This document shows, in pieces, positions 12,000 to 24,260 of a DNA stretch of 64,000 nucleotides; the first letter of the stretch is position 1, and each line of letters begins with the position of its first letter. This DNA is from Hedera helix (taxonomy: Eukaryota; Streptophyta; Magnoliopsida; Apiales; Araliaceae). The notes below the pieces were generated by a model. The model had not been told where the DNA came from and did not search any database. It saw only the letters and a program-made list of their open reading frames with translations. Location of the stretch: NCBI GenBank assembly GCA_947179155.2, contig OX359282.1, forward strand, positions 31,421,721-31,485,720, read 5' to 3'. Both the position numbers and the translations under genes were made by a program.

Positions 12000-13950
12000 G
12001 TACAAGTAACTTCTTCTTCTTGGCAATGGATTTTTCACTTTTTAAATATCATTGTGTTGAAATGTGATTGCGAGTGAACTTCCATATTGTTTGACAAAAG
12101 CATTATACCACGGTATGATGATGTATATAGTCTTTTACATCACGTAGCCCCAGGCAATTACATATTAAACAGTTCTAGCATTTATAAAAACCATGTAACA
12201 AGATATGTGTGATTTGTTTTTTATGGTTGTAGCTTGCCTTTGCAGTTATTATGCGGAAAAATACTTTTCTTGATGAATGATGTGAATTGCTATTTTTTTT
12301 AGGAGGTTGAGGGAGGGGGTTGTGTTTCATATCATTATAGATGTTCGTCCTTCGTTACTCTCTTAATATTTCTCCAGTTTTGGGTTTTACAAGGATATCT
12401 TTGATGGTTAGTTTTGGTTAAATAAAGAGATACGATGCATAATCCTAAGATGATTTCTCCGCTTAGTTTCTTATATCTTCTATTTTTTCAGCTAAAATTT
12501 TCTTCTTTTAATCAAAAAGATTATGCAAGAATACCTACATAGATTTGAATTAGGAATATACTAGGTTAATATTCTTCTCCTATTTTCTTTTTTCAAAAAA
12601 TGGTTGGGTAAGTCGCCATTTTTGGAATTTTCTATTTTTTTTCTTCTTTCGATGGTGGCAGCCACCAGTTTTTTGGATGTGGCAGATGGCCTAACCAACC
12701 ACTCAACTTAGGATTACGGATCTATGCTTATAAGGAGGTTTACGAGCAAATATGTTGTCGATGTGGGACAAAGAGTAGGGGAGTTCTATGTTGTACATCT
12801 TTTCAAGTACATTCTTGGGGTTGTGAAAAGTAGGAGTATGTTTGAGGAACACTAGTGTTATGCTATTATAGTATTTATGGAAACTATGAAACAAGACTAT
12901 GTGTGATTCTTAATTAGGTTTGAGTCACAAACCATAAGGAAAAGTATTTGATGTTCGTTTACTACTTATTTGGCATAATTTTCTTGATCACTAGCATAGT
13001 AGCATGACAATTATATGAAAATAAATTACCAAATAATGATGAACCATTGTTCTTACGCACTAAACTTTGTTTATTGTATGAGGGTAAAAGATGAAGTGGC
13101 TGCCTTTTATTCTTCTTGTTTGAATTTCTGTCTATACCTCTTAATGCTAAGTGGGGTATTTATAATACATTTCTCAATGATCTAGTTGTTTTTGGTGACT
13201 GCGAGTAAACTTATATATTATTTGACAGAAACATTACTCAACAGTTTGTAGATGTGTATAATCTTTTGTGTCATTAGCCATAATTATGAGTTAAAAAGTT
13301 TTAGCATTTATGATAAGCATGAAACAAGGTTATTTAGATTCCTTTTCAGAAGTTGTAGTCTGTTTTTTCAGATGTTATGTGGAAAAAATTATTTTTCTTG
13401 GTTAAGGATTGGGAGGAGAGGGCAGGGGTGAGTGGGTTATTATTCAGATCTTCAGAGGGTTTAGACTATTTTACTCTTTTCCAAAAAGTGGTTGGGTAAG
13501 TCGACGTTTTTGGATTTTTCTGTCTTTTTGTCATTTGATGGTGGTGGCAGCCACCAGTTTTTTTATCGTGGAACGTGGCAGCCGGCCTAACCAACCACTT
13601 AATTTAGGATTATGGATCTATGCTTATAAGGAGGTTATGAGCTAAACATGTTGTCGATGTGGGGCAAAGATTACGAGTTCTGTTTTGTACGTCTTTCCTT
13701 GTAATTTTTGTGGTTGCCGAAATTAAGAGCAAGTTGGGAACACTAATACTATTATATTATTAATGGAAACTAAGAAACAAGATTATGTCTGATTCTCAAA
13801 TAGATTTGAGTTGTAGACGATGAGGAAAATACTTGATGTTGCTAAACGAAGTTAGAAATGTTATCCCTTGTTTGACACAACCTTCTTGATTACTAGCATG
13901 ACATTATAAGCAGAGAAATTACCAAATGGGGTTGTTATAATCAACCCCTG
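12000..13950. repeat. Two further noncoding repeat units
   Basis: Two tandem, diverged copies of the unit described at 7850-9255, one from about 12000 to 13060 and one from about 13080 to 13950. Inverted-repeat blocks lie at 12599-12704 and 13487-13600. The second is the best preserved: left arm AGTGGTTGGGTAAGTCGAC, core GGTGGCAGCCACC (a perfect palindrome around one base), right arm GCCGGCCTAACCAACCACT. Short open frames within are not shared between copies. Confidence 0.75.
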
Positions 13951-14830
13951 TTCTTAACTATTACATTATCTTTATTATATGAGGGTAAAAGTTGAAGTGG
14001 ACACCTTTTATTCTTCTTGTTTGAATTCCTTTCAGTTTCTTTCTCCATGTCTTACTGGCAAGAGCAGTGTTTACTATATTTTTCTTAATAGTCTAGTTGT
14101 TGCTGGAGCTCCTTTGTATTATATTCAAATAGCACAAGTATCTATACTCCAAACTAAAATTTTGAAGTGACAAAACAATACAGTTGTAGTGATAGTTGTT
14201 CATGTTTTATTTACATACCTTCATTTAGTATTCACTTCTCAGTAATCATTTATCTTTTTTCATGGAATTATTTCCAGCTTTCTAAGTTTGTACTTTAACT
14301 CATCAACATCACAAGCATGGTTACCAGGAATGCTTGTCGACTGTGAGCGCGTAATGGAAACGGGTACACGCGCAAGCGGACAACAGAACACGATTTATGG
14401 TGGAAGGCACGAGACATCTAGTTCTCATAGCACGATTCAAAATGATGGTACCAGGTTTGCGGAAGGGGAATAAGAGTTCCATAGTAATCCTTCTAACAAG
14501 TTTTAAATCACATATTATAATTTCAGGATTCAAATTATGGTAATGATTTTTTCATCACTTTTCAAGTTTCCTTGTTTTCCTACTCTTTTCATATATTATT
14601 GTGTTGGAATCTGAATACAAGTAAACTTCCCATTATATGATAAAAATGTTATCACGGTGCGCAGATTTGTATAATCTTTTTTCTCGCTTAGCCCCAATTA
14701 TATGTTGAACAGTTCCAGCTTTTATGAAAATTCTGAAAATAGATTATGTAGGATTCCTTCCAAAGATTGTTTGCCTTTCCATTTGTTGAGGGAGAATTTA
14801 CTTTTCTTGATAAATGATGTGCTTTTGCTC
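13951..14830. repeat. Partial repeat unit with GC-richer insert
   Basis: Pieces of the same noncoding unit continue here (ATTTCCAGCTTTCTAAGTT, then ATTGTGTTGGAATCTGAAT near 14600). Between 14325 and 14475 lies a GC-richer stretch with open frames on both strands that I do not recognise and that is absent from the other copies. Confidence 0.45.
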
Positions 14831-15460
14831 ATAGTTGTTAAAGGCGCACTCCTAGGCCAATGACATGGCGTGGCGAGGCTCATTCTATCACGGCTAAGCA
14901 AGGCATGTTCAAAGAGGCGCGCATTTTGGGCTTAGGCCTGAGGTGCAACGCAACGCGCCTTATTGAAGTCTATTAGAACAAACCTCTAGTTAATATTTTT
15001 TTTCATTTTGGTTTCTTTCCCTGTTTTTTCCTCACCCCCCCCCCCCCCCCCCCCCCTCCTCTTTATCTTTTTTCTTTGCTTTTTACTTCATTTATTTTCT
15101 TCCCCCTTTTTTCTTCCCTTTTTTTTCCTTCCCTTTTTTTCTTCCCTTTTTTTTCCTTCTTTCTTCTTAACCCCACTCTTCGCCCTCCTTTTTTTCTTCC
15201 CCCAGTTTTCTTCTTTCTTTCTTCTGTTTTAGTGTATATTTGTACCATATGCTGTCAATTTATATCATAACATACATTATTGTTATAATCTATATCAGTA
15301 TCGTTGGAGGTTATGTTCCTCACTTCGATGAGGCGCATGCCTCCCCTTGCACCTAAGCTGCGGGAAGTCCTTTGCATTTTGTAAGCCTTTTTTCCTTGGA
15401 TAACTGTGTTTTTTGCTATGTTTTTTTTTAAAAAAAATTGGAAAAGGTGCAAGGTTGGGG
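14831..15460. repeat. AGGCGC-rich dispersed element remnant with poly-C and poly-pyrimidine tract
   Basis: Begins GTTGTTAAAGGCGC and ends near GAGGCGCATGCCTC, with many GGCGC/GCGCC motifs in inverted orientation. This style is common to degenerate non-autonomous elements in plants. The interior has a run of 22 C (15035-15056) and a CT-rich tract to 15240. No gene. Confidence 0.45.
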
Positions 15461-15649
15461 TGAAGGGGGGTGTTTGGGCCGGGCCGGGGGTAGGGGTTTA
15501 TTTTTCAGATATTCTTACGGTTTAGACGTCAGTCGTCTGTTACGGTCTTGGTATTTCTCCACTTTTTGGTTCTAAGAGGATTTCTCAACCTCATTTCTTA
15601 AAATTTTCTTCTATACAAAGAGATTATGCAGGATAACTACATCGATTTT

Positions 15650-16870
15650 AATTAGGTATATACTAGTGAAATATTCTTCTCCTATTTCCTTCTTTTCAAA
15701 TGTGCTTAGGTAGGTCGACGCTTTTTGGTTTACATATATTTTTGTTTGGCAGTGGCAGCCACCAGTTTTTAGAATGTGGATGTGGAAGATGGCCTAAATA
15801 ACCCTGAAGCTTAGGATTACGGATCTACAGATCTATGCTTTTAAGTAGGTTTATGTGGTAATATGTTGTCGATGTGGGACAGAGAGGGAGTTCGGTTTTA
15901 TACATCTTTTCTTGTACATTTTTATGGTTGCCAAATACAACAGTGAGTTTGAGGAAAACTAGTGTTACACTATTCTAGTATTTTCAGAAACTAAAAATAC
16001 GATCATGTCCTATTCAAAAATAGATACGAGTGGGAAACAATAAGGAAAGGTACTTGATGTTGTTAAATTATGCCAACAGTGTTATTGCTTGTTTGGCATA
16101 ATCTTTTTGATTACCAGAATGACGATTATGGCAAATAAAATTACCAAATAATGGTTTTTTATAATCAGCACTTTTCTTAACTACCAAATAATGGTTTTTT
16201 AGTCGTCTTGTTTGATTCCTTTCAGTTTCTCCCTCTATACCTCTTAATGCGAAGAGCCGTATTTATTATAATTTTTTTCTCAATGGTCTAGCTGTTGTTG
16301 TAGACTTGCAAGTAAACTTCCATATTATTTGGTGAAAGCCGAAAATACTATTCCAGGGTATGCTGATGTCTATAATCTTTTGTATCACTTAGCCAATTAT
16401 ATGTTAAATAATTCTAGCATTTATGAAAAGCATGAAGCATATAATACATAATTCCTTTGTAGAGGTTGTAGTTTGCCTTTTCTGTTATGTGAAAAAAACA
16501 TTTTCTGAGTTACTGATGTGCTTTTGCTATTTTTAGAAGGGTTGGAAGGAGGATTGTTTTATGGTTTATATCTTCAAATGGTTTAGGAATTAGCCCTTTG
16601 TTACTCTCATAGAGGATTTCTCAGCCTCATTTCTTACATCATCTATTTTTCTTAAATTTTATTCTTTATACTAGTGAAATATTCTGATCTAATTTTATTC
16701 TTTTCAAAAAACTAAAAAGTGGTTGGGTAGGTCAACGTTTTTGGATTTTTGATCTTTTTTTCGTTTGACAGTGGCAACCACTAGTTTTTCTGAACTTGTG
16801 GGACGTGGCAACCACCTAGCTTAGGATTATGGATCTATGCTTATACATTCGTTGATGTGGTACAGATTAA
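15650..16870. repeat. Noncoding repeat units with inverted-repeat blocks 6 and 7
   Basis: Blocks at 15701-15809 and 16718-16817 carry the GTGGCAGCCACCAG or GTGGCAACCACTAG core. The second has lost part of its right arm. The sequence between (16200-16700) repeats the CTCTTAATG and CTTTTGTATCACTTAGCC stations of the unit. Confidence 0.7.
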
Positions 16871-17139
16871 GGGAGTTATGTTTTGTAAATGTGCCAAATA
16901 ATACTTCAAACTAAAATTTCGAGGCGTCAAAAAAATATGAATAAAAATTGAAGTGATGGTTTGAATATGTTTTACGCTTACATTGCTTCATGTAAGATTC
17001 ATTGGTTAGTGGTCGTTATTTATTTATTTCTTATGGAATTATTTCCAGATCTAAGTTGTAGTTTTACTTCACCTCACATGGTTTGATTCACTTATTTTTA
17101 TCTTCTTAACATCACAATTTCAGGATTAATGTTACAAGT

Positions 17140-17250
17140 TAACAAAGGGGGATCCGATATCAAAGATTATCATGGCTTAGAAATAGACTTGAAGTGGCTG
17201 AGAGTCTTGATAGGTAATCTTGAAAGTATTATGACAAGAATGTCATGGGG
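17140..17250 (-). pseudogene. F-box domain fragment, duplicated copy
   Basis: The minus strand matches the fragment at 9790-9900 (ATGACATTCTTGTCATAATAC, then GATTACC) with added stops. Its flank 17275-17770 matches 9901-10440, so both belong to one duplicated segment. From 17251 to 17788 there is only that shared noncoding flank. Confidence 0.65.
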
Positions 17251-17788
17251 TAGTTTATCATTTCTTTCCTTTTCAGTCTAGCACTACCTCAAACCTTCCG
17301 TCTCCTAAAGTGTGCAGAGAACTCTGCTTGAATCTGTCAAATGAGTAATTCTCGTTATTATTTTGGAATTGTCCATGCATCTTCTGAAGGGATGAATTGT
17401 CTATGTATCTTCCGAAGGGTGCTCTTGGTACTCGTCAAATGAGCAAATTTTAATTATATGTAGCTCCGTAGCTGAGTAGTAAAACTTGAGCTGTACATTG
17501 TTGGTTTAAAAAGGACAAGTTGTCCGAAAACTTGAGCTGTACATTGTTGGTTTAGGCAATTTCCTTTTATGGAATTGGAGAAATATTTTGTTGAATTTTA
17601 CCTTATTGTTATTCTCTTAAATCTTTAGTTGGATTCTTTCATCATGCAGCGCATGAAGTAGTAAAATCAGCCAATGTCACAATTCAGAATAATTGGCTGC
17701 AGAAGAAGTAGAAGGACAACACATTACTTCATTCTTTTCCTTCAATACAAGTGTTGTTAATCTATCAATAGTCAGCCATGGGGTGAGA

Positions 17789-18345
17789 TTAAACTCTACA
17801 TATATAGTATTTGAGTTCCCTACCTGAGGATTGAGTGTACCTTACCAGTTTATTTCCATCAACATCGACTATAAGTTCACCATTCTTAGTAAAATAAACT
17901 GGTATCAAGTAATCCATGTACTCAAATTCAATCCTGCTCAAGATTCTCAACTTACTCCAAGACGCATCAACCCCATATTCTTTTCTTTTCCATACCTCAA
18001 CATTAAAGCGCCGTGATCGCCAGAGCAGAGTAAAGAAAGGCATCCTCCCAAGTTCGATAAAGTATGAAATTCGACGCCATTGTTATCACCAAGACCAGGC
18101 TTTGAGAATACGATGGAGTCAAAATGATATAACAAGCAAATCAAGCCATTTCAAGATCCCACAATTTCGGATACCTCAAAGCATAAGCAAGCTCAACCAT
18201 AGCATCATCACTATTGAAATCTTTTTTATATGATGATGGTGACTAATAATCCAGGTACTGAAAAGAACTAACTGTTAAAATCCTGAACTGATTGCCATGA
18301 CTTACAACAAACGGACTTGAATTGGCCGAGAGATTTGGCAGGTAG
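17789..18345 (-). pseudogene. F-box/FBA pseudogene, internally deleted
   Basis: The minus strand carries the FBA carboxyl end in good condition (FEYMDYLIPVYFTKNGEL, then VDVDGNKLVRY, stop at 17789). It also carries GVEFHTLSNLGGCLSLLC, then a fusion of ICLLYHFDSI directly to KPGLGDNNG, and a short F-box piece near 18300-18345. Compared with the copy at 10447-11560, roughly 400 bp between the GLICLL motif and the KPxL motif are missing, and the frame shifts near 18000. It is not functional as an F-box adaptor. Confidence 0.8.
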
Positions 18346-18659
18346 CATTGTATTGTTATGCGGTACCACCAGGTATGGTATAACAATTATGCAGTTTCTA
18401 TTTTATTCCTACTGCTGACTCTTTTTTTTTTTTTATCTTTTGTTGTTACTGCATTACTGTTATGCACTCCAATAAGTATTCCATAACAATTGTGCAGTAC
18501 TTTTTTTGACAAGTTGAGAGGTAATTTTTTTATGTAGGCATTAATAATTTGTTAGGCACCGTGCAACTGGTATGCGGTATTATTTTTTTTTAGTCTTTTG
18601 ATCTTGCAATAGAAGGACAAGATTGAGTTAGATTGATAAGTTTGAGTTAGACGCACAAC

Positions 18660-18662
<3 letters not shown>
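18346..18662. other. Intergenic, no gene
   Basis: AT-rich; contains two GTATGGTATAACAATT-like motifs related to each other; nothing else recognised. Confidence 0.4.

Positions 18663-18722
<60 letters not shown>
18663..18722. repeat. (AT)n microsatellite
   Basis: About 30 AT units. Confidence 0.95.
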
Positions 18723-18725
<3 letters not shown>

Positions 18726-18867
18726 GACTTAACTGTTTTGTCAAAAAAAAATAAATATATTTACTTATAATGAAAATTAACATGATTTTTGTCGCATTAT
18801 GTCTTTTTGGTTAGAAAATTTTGAACCAAGTCGGGTTGTTTTCGCTGAATCGCTTAGTTGGGTTTAA

Positions 18868-19249
18868 GGGAGTATTTGATAAAAACTGAATGAAATAGTT
18901 CTGAATGCTGAAGTAATTTGAATGAGCTAAATGAATTAGATTTCTAAATACTGAATGAAAAAAGTTGTTTGATAAGTGACATGTCTGAAACATCTGAATA
19001 ACATATTTTTACTATTTTATCCATTTGAAAAAATTAAAAGTTATTGTAAATTTATTTAATATTACTTAATATAATATTTAATTTTTTTTTACTTCATTCG
19101 GCTAGGACTTAATCATTCAGCCAAAAAAATTAGACTTAGCCATTCAGCCAAAAAATCTGACAGATTCGGCCAGTCAGTTCTAAACAAACGCACTAAATGG
19201 CTGACCAATTCAATTATTCAGATGCATTAAGTTCCAATCAAACACCCCC
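18868..19249. mobile_element. Harbinger-like MITE
   Basis: The left end GGGAGTATTTGATAAAAACTG and the right end, inverted GGGGGTGTTTGATTGGAAC, are imperfect terminal inverted repeats. The interior has CTGAATG and CATCTGAATAA motifs shared with the larger element at 2404-3497. 382 bp, no coding capacity; the target duplication is not clear. Confidence 0.65.
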
Positions 19250-20493
19250 AAAGGGAGGCGAGGAGCGCCGAGCCGGGTTTATTTTATTTTTTTCACAAAT
19301 TCTTTCCAAATCAATTGATAAGAAGAGTTTTTTATTTACGGATAAATTGTTCACAAAATGCCTTGCATTATCTTATAAGAGCTTTACCAGCTCACATTAT
19401 TTAAAAAAATACAAGGAATTATGGTCGTATTAAACTAATAATTTCATAAATGGAACAAATACAATTTAGGGAGAAAATCAAGGTCTCTAATTATCTAAAA
19501 CATAGTTTAATTGTAACTAATATGCAAATTGAGTAAATTTGAACTAAACCTTAAAACAAAGTTCAAAGTTTATATTAATTTTAGGGAACTGATATTTTTG
19601 AAATGCATTTTTGATATTTTCACATTATTCTCTCTCATACGAGTATAAAGTAGAACTCACCTTCATGTGAGGGAAAATCATGTGAAAATATAAAAAATAC
19701 ATGTGAAAATAGTGTTTTCCTAATTTTATCTCTATGTAGTCAAATCATCATTTTTACAATTTTTAATCTAAATAAAATCTTTGAAAATTATATTATAAGT
19801 GAATATTACATATCTTTTTGCTAAATAAAAGAGTGGCCTTATTGTTGAGGGAGGGCATTGAGTTTCGACTTAAATAGCATGCCTAAATTATATTTTAACT
19901 TTTCATAAATTGACACTCACATCAGGACTAAAATAATAATGAGAATATGTCTCCCTCGTGTTAATGACAAATATACGCCTATGGAGTTGGATCAAGAAGA
20001 GATGACTGACCCAAGACCAAAATAAACAATATTTTCTTTCAGTATTTGTTGGCTGTCCACGTTTAGTATGTGTGAGAGTTTCAAACGCGTTATTTAAAGC
20101 AGGTTCAAACACCTTAAATATATTTGAAAATCTTTTTTGTCTAACATCTTATTTTAAAAAAAAATTATTTAACTCATAAACACAACGTTTGAAACTGTTT
20201 GAAACTCTGACAATGCACCAAAAATGATGTGGTGTGATGTGTTTTCCAAACGCACCAAAAGTTATTAATTGAATAGAGACTCGTACGAATCAAAACTGGG
20301 AAAAGAACATTAATGGGGTTACACAATTTTCATGTCACATCTTATAACCGGAAATAGAGGAGAATTAAGACGTTACAACTAAGCATAGGCTTTACTTTTA
20401 TCTTCTTCCCTTTTTTCTTATTCAATCTTCTTAACTAGACTCTCCAACCAGGCAACCACACATGGAATCAAATGTCCTAAATGCACCTTAATT
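19250..20493. other. Intergenic, no gene seen
   Basis: AT-rich sequence with short open frames only. None has a recognisable domain. Confidence 0.5.
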
Positions 20494-22220
20494 CTGAAGT
20501 ATTATAGATGACTATTGGGATGCTGTCGCAAGCATCCAAAAATAAAATCTTACTTTTGAAAAATATTAATGTAGTAGTGAAAATAAGAGTCGAACCCACA
20601 GAGAGTAAATTGTTTTAATAAATCTAATGTTTTCAAAAATATCTAATTAAATGGGGGGTTTGGAATTAATTATTAACTAATTAAAATTCAAATAAATAAA
20701 ACTAAATAATAATAAATATGAGAAAAATCAATTAAAACAAACTTTAGTTCCTTAGTTCAGTATTCCCTTCTTTTAATCAACAAATTAATCAAGTTATTAT
20801 TATCTTTTCCTTCAATTGAAATTAATAATCCTAGATAACTGACAATCGTCAAGCTACCCGAAATCCTCCTTAAATTATAACTCTAATGCAGCAATCGCTC
20901 ACAAAAGACCCTAACTATAATACAACCTAGAACTATCAGTCTAGATTTAATATAACAGTTGCATTAAAAATTAGAGAATTAGATTATTCCAAGCAACAAT
21001 CTCAACATCGCGGACCATTTAACTTGCCATCTTGATAACCATAATAATATTCAAAAGTTTGTCCACAATCAAATATTATTAACTACTACTTATGATCAGA
21101 TAAAATATCGTTTGCTTAATATCCAATCTTAATCTAGCATATAATAAATTATTGATTAACTTAACAGACCATTATCAAATTAATCAAACAAATATCATAA
21201 AATAATTAAAATAGATTATCAAGAATAAATCTCATGCATGAAGGAATAAATTATAAAACTCAATTAAAACATTAATTAAAAATAAGGTTCAACATCTCTT
21301 TGGAACTGAAAAAATAAAATTAGCCAAACATAATAAAAATAATACCCACTAGTTGAAAAGCTCTCTCCAAGAAATTAGGAGAAAGATCTCCCAAAAGCTT
21401 ACTATCAATAATGAGAGGTTGACCCTCTATTTATAGGTCTCTAACTTGTCCAAACCCTAATAGAATTTACAATTAAAAATAAAAGAAAAAAATAATAATT
21501 ATTATCCTAACCCTAGTTGGAATTAAAATCCAATTTAGAATAAAAAAGTAGCAAAAATCCTAAAAAATCCCGTTTTTCAGCAATTCTTCCCAGCCAAACG
21601 CGCCTCAGTTGACTTGGTCAACGCGGAAACGCGTGTAGTGACGTCACCGCCCATCCCGCGCATTGCGGGACCGCCTATCTGCTTCCAAACGACGTCGTTT
21701 CTGCTCCCGTGCGCGCTGCTTTGTTTGCTTCTCCGCACATTGTGCGGTCTGTAACCATTCATCGCCAAACGGTGTCGTTTGGTTCCGCTGCCTTAATTTA
21801 TGTACACGCGCATTGCGCGGTTGGACTTCCGAAATTACCAAATTGCCATTGCCTTTTGCAGAATTTACAGATTTGCCCCCAAACTTTATTTTTCCTACAA
21901 AATAAAATATAAAATAATTAAAAATAAATAAAAATAATATAAAAATACTAAAAATCCTAAAAACACATAATAATAAATAAAACACCTAAAATACTAAAAA
22001 TAAATAAAAACACATAAATAAAAAGAAATATAAAATTACTATAAAATTACCTAAATTAACATAAATTAACTAAAATCCTATAAACCTATTAAAATCAAAA
22101 TATGCTAAATAATTAAACATTTAAGCACACAATAAATATAAAAACTAAGTATTAGAGAATAAAAATATCGTATAATTTAGCTCTATTAACTATTAGTTTC
22201 CAATAGTACTTCTTCACCTT
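20494..22220. mobile_element. Probable non-coding retroelement remnant
   Basis: The stretch has the look of a non-autonomous plant repeat: a GAGTCGAACCCACAGAGAG block near 20590, a long AT-rich body, and near 21600-21830 a GC-rich cluster with AAACGACGTCGTTT. No open frame has a domain. I found neither LTRs nor a target duplication, so class and ends are uncertain. Confidence 0.35.
21621..21819. repeat. Cluster of short perfect palindromes
   Basis: Within 200 bp: ACGCG-GAAA-CGCGT (21621-21634), GTGACGTCAC (21639-21648), CCCGCGCATTGCGGG (21655-21669), AAACGACGTCGTTT (21687-21700), CCGCACATTGTGCGG (21733-21747), AAACGGTGTCGTTT (21767-21780) and CGCGCATTGCGCG (21807-21819). Three are built round ATT, and two are AAACG-CGTTT palindromes. 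Confidence 0.9.
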
Positions 22221-22800
22221 TCACTGTGAAAGCCAAAACATTCAAGGATAAGGGATTTCTATCATGTGTAGGAAGGAATGTTTAGATTTGTCGGGTCTAG
22301 ACATTCAATTTACTGACTTGTGAGGAAATTACTGGTCTCTTGCCTCATCTTACAAGGATTTGTTTGAGAATAAGTATTGGGTTAATAACAAAATTGTCTC
22401 GAGTTTATGGTTTTAAGTTTGGGTTCTTTACATAAGTATACAACTTTTATAAAATAATTACAAGAATAATGCACTAAACAAAATAATTACAAAAAGAGTG
22501 CAACAAGAATAAACTTATTAAATCATTATCCCTTAAATTAAGGAGAACAATAACCACCCTATTTAATCTTTTCTATTTAATTGCGTCAATAACCAGCATC
22601 ATATATATATATATAACAAAATAAACATGCAGCCTATTGGACGGAGCCCGCCCCCACCCCGCCCCTGCCCCCTCCGGCCTCTCCCACAATCTCCACCACC
22701 ACTGCCATTCTCATAGTCTCGCATCATGCGTAGAACTTGGTTTTGTGTTTAAGCAACACCCGCACTGTAATGTTTCCAATTCGGTCATTGCCGGAGGACT
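22221..22800. other. Left flank of the retrotransposon insertion site
   Basis: Contains a GC-rich stretch (22640-22740). The last 75 bp read on the minus strand continue the open frame found on the other side of the element (see 33465-33704). Confidence 0.5.
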
Positions 22801-22805
22801 GCTCC
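22801..22805. repeat. Target-site duplication, left
   Basis: GCTCC immediately before the 5' LTR; its twin is at 33465-33469. Confidence 0.95.
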
Positions 22806-23612
22806 TGTAAGACCCCGAATTTTATGAAATACAAAATTTAATTTTTCTTCATATATATATATTTTTTTTGAAACAGTAAGTGGTTAAATTAACAAAATTG
22901 AAAGTTAAGGATGTTATGTGCAAATTTTATTTTGTCGGACAATATTCGCTTTGTCGGGGAATATTCGTTTGGTTGGGGAATATTCGTGCCGTACGACGGC
23001 GCCGAAATAATAAATTATTGGTGGACCCCACAACGGAATATTTGTCGGATATAGAAAACGACAGAAGTAACCTTTTTAAATAAAAATAGTCAACGGAACT
23101 GTTAAAATATCGGTGATAAAAGAATAGTAGCATACGGTAGTTTATGGTATTTTCTGTAGCACACGGTATTGCATAGTGTCTCATATTATTGGTCTGATAA
23201 TTGACACCGTAACTGTTACGCATCATTTCATCGATAATTGTCACTGCATAATATTTTATATTATCAATTCAATAATTGTTGTTACACAGTATTTTGCATT
23301 ATTGATTTAATAATTGTCATTACACTGTATTTTATATCATTGAGTCAATAATTGTTGTTGCACTGTTTTTAAAATTATTGAACCTAATAATTGTCACAGT
23401 AACATATGCACAGTAATTCACATTATTGAATCAATAATTGTCATTACACAGTAACGTATGCTTTATTTTACATTATTGTTATCTCTATTATGATGTTATT
23501 TAAACAGTTGTATTTCATTAATTTATTGACTTGATATCTAAGAGCTAACTATACTGTATTTATAACAATTAGTCATAATAATTGAATTGATAAAGTTATT
23601 TGTTTATAATAT

Positions 23613-23880
23613 AAAGTTAGGTGATTATTAGGTGATATGAAATGAATGATGTAGATTAAAGTGTGAATTATTGTTGAATAATTGAATTGATTTGTTTATA
23701 ATATAAAGTTAGGTGATTATTAGGTGATATGAAATGAATGGTGTAGATTAAAGTGTGAATTATTGTTGAATAATTAAATTGATTTGTTTATAATATAAAG
23801 TTAGGTGATTATTAGGTGATATGAAATGAATGGTGTAGATTAAAGATAATATAATATTTGAAATGGATGGTGTAGATTAA
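23613..23880 (+). repeat. Three 92 bp repeats in U3
   Basis: AAAGTTAGGTGATTATTAGG starts at 23613, 23705 and 23797. They lie 50-320 bp upstream of the TATA box, where plant retrotransposons often carry enhancer repeats. Same in the 3' LTR at +7750. Confidence 0.85.
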
Positions 23881-23932
23881 AAGATGATCTTTAAATGAAT
23901 GGTTTAGATTAAATGAATGATAAGATTTTTGG

Positions 23933-23941
23933 CTATAAATA
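23933..23941 (+). promoter_or_regulatory. LTR TATA box
   Basis: CTATAAATA in the context GGCTATAAATAGAAGCC, the best core promoter in the LTR. Transcription probably starts 25-35 bp downstream. Confidence 0.75.
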
Positions 23942-24260
23942 GAAGCCTTAACTTAAGGATTTTTCATAAACTTCCTTACTTGTTCTTTCTTTCTCTCTCT
24001 AAATACTTCTTGTGAAAGTTCTCTCTAAGTGTGCTTAAGTCATCTTGAGTATTTGTGAAGATCTATAAGTATACGTGTACTGTTCAAGTTAATCAACCTC
24101 ATTTAAATCAATATCCAGTCACGTGTTGAGGTAAGGGATACCATCTTTTTCATCTTCCATTATTCAAACGTACTATGGTAAGGGATTATCATTATTTGAT
24201 TCTCGAAAATAATATTGTTTCTTTCTTACTCATAAGATGTGCCTTTTATTTCCATGTATT

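Noticed and set aside
14321..14533. GC-richer open frames on both strands within the repeat district
   Set aside because: Coding-like composition but no recognisable family, no splice context, and about 70 codons only; kept as part of a repeat.
15008..15270. Phe/Pro- and Lys/Arg-rich frames
   Set aside because: Artefacts of the poly-C and CT-rich tract.
22927..23244. 105-codon minus-strand frame in each LTR
   Set aside because: Lies across U3 sequence, identical in both LTRs simply because the LTRs are identical; no domain.
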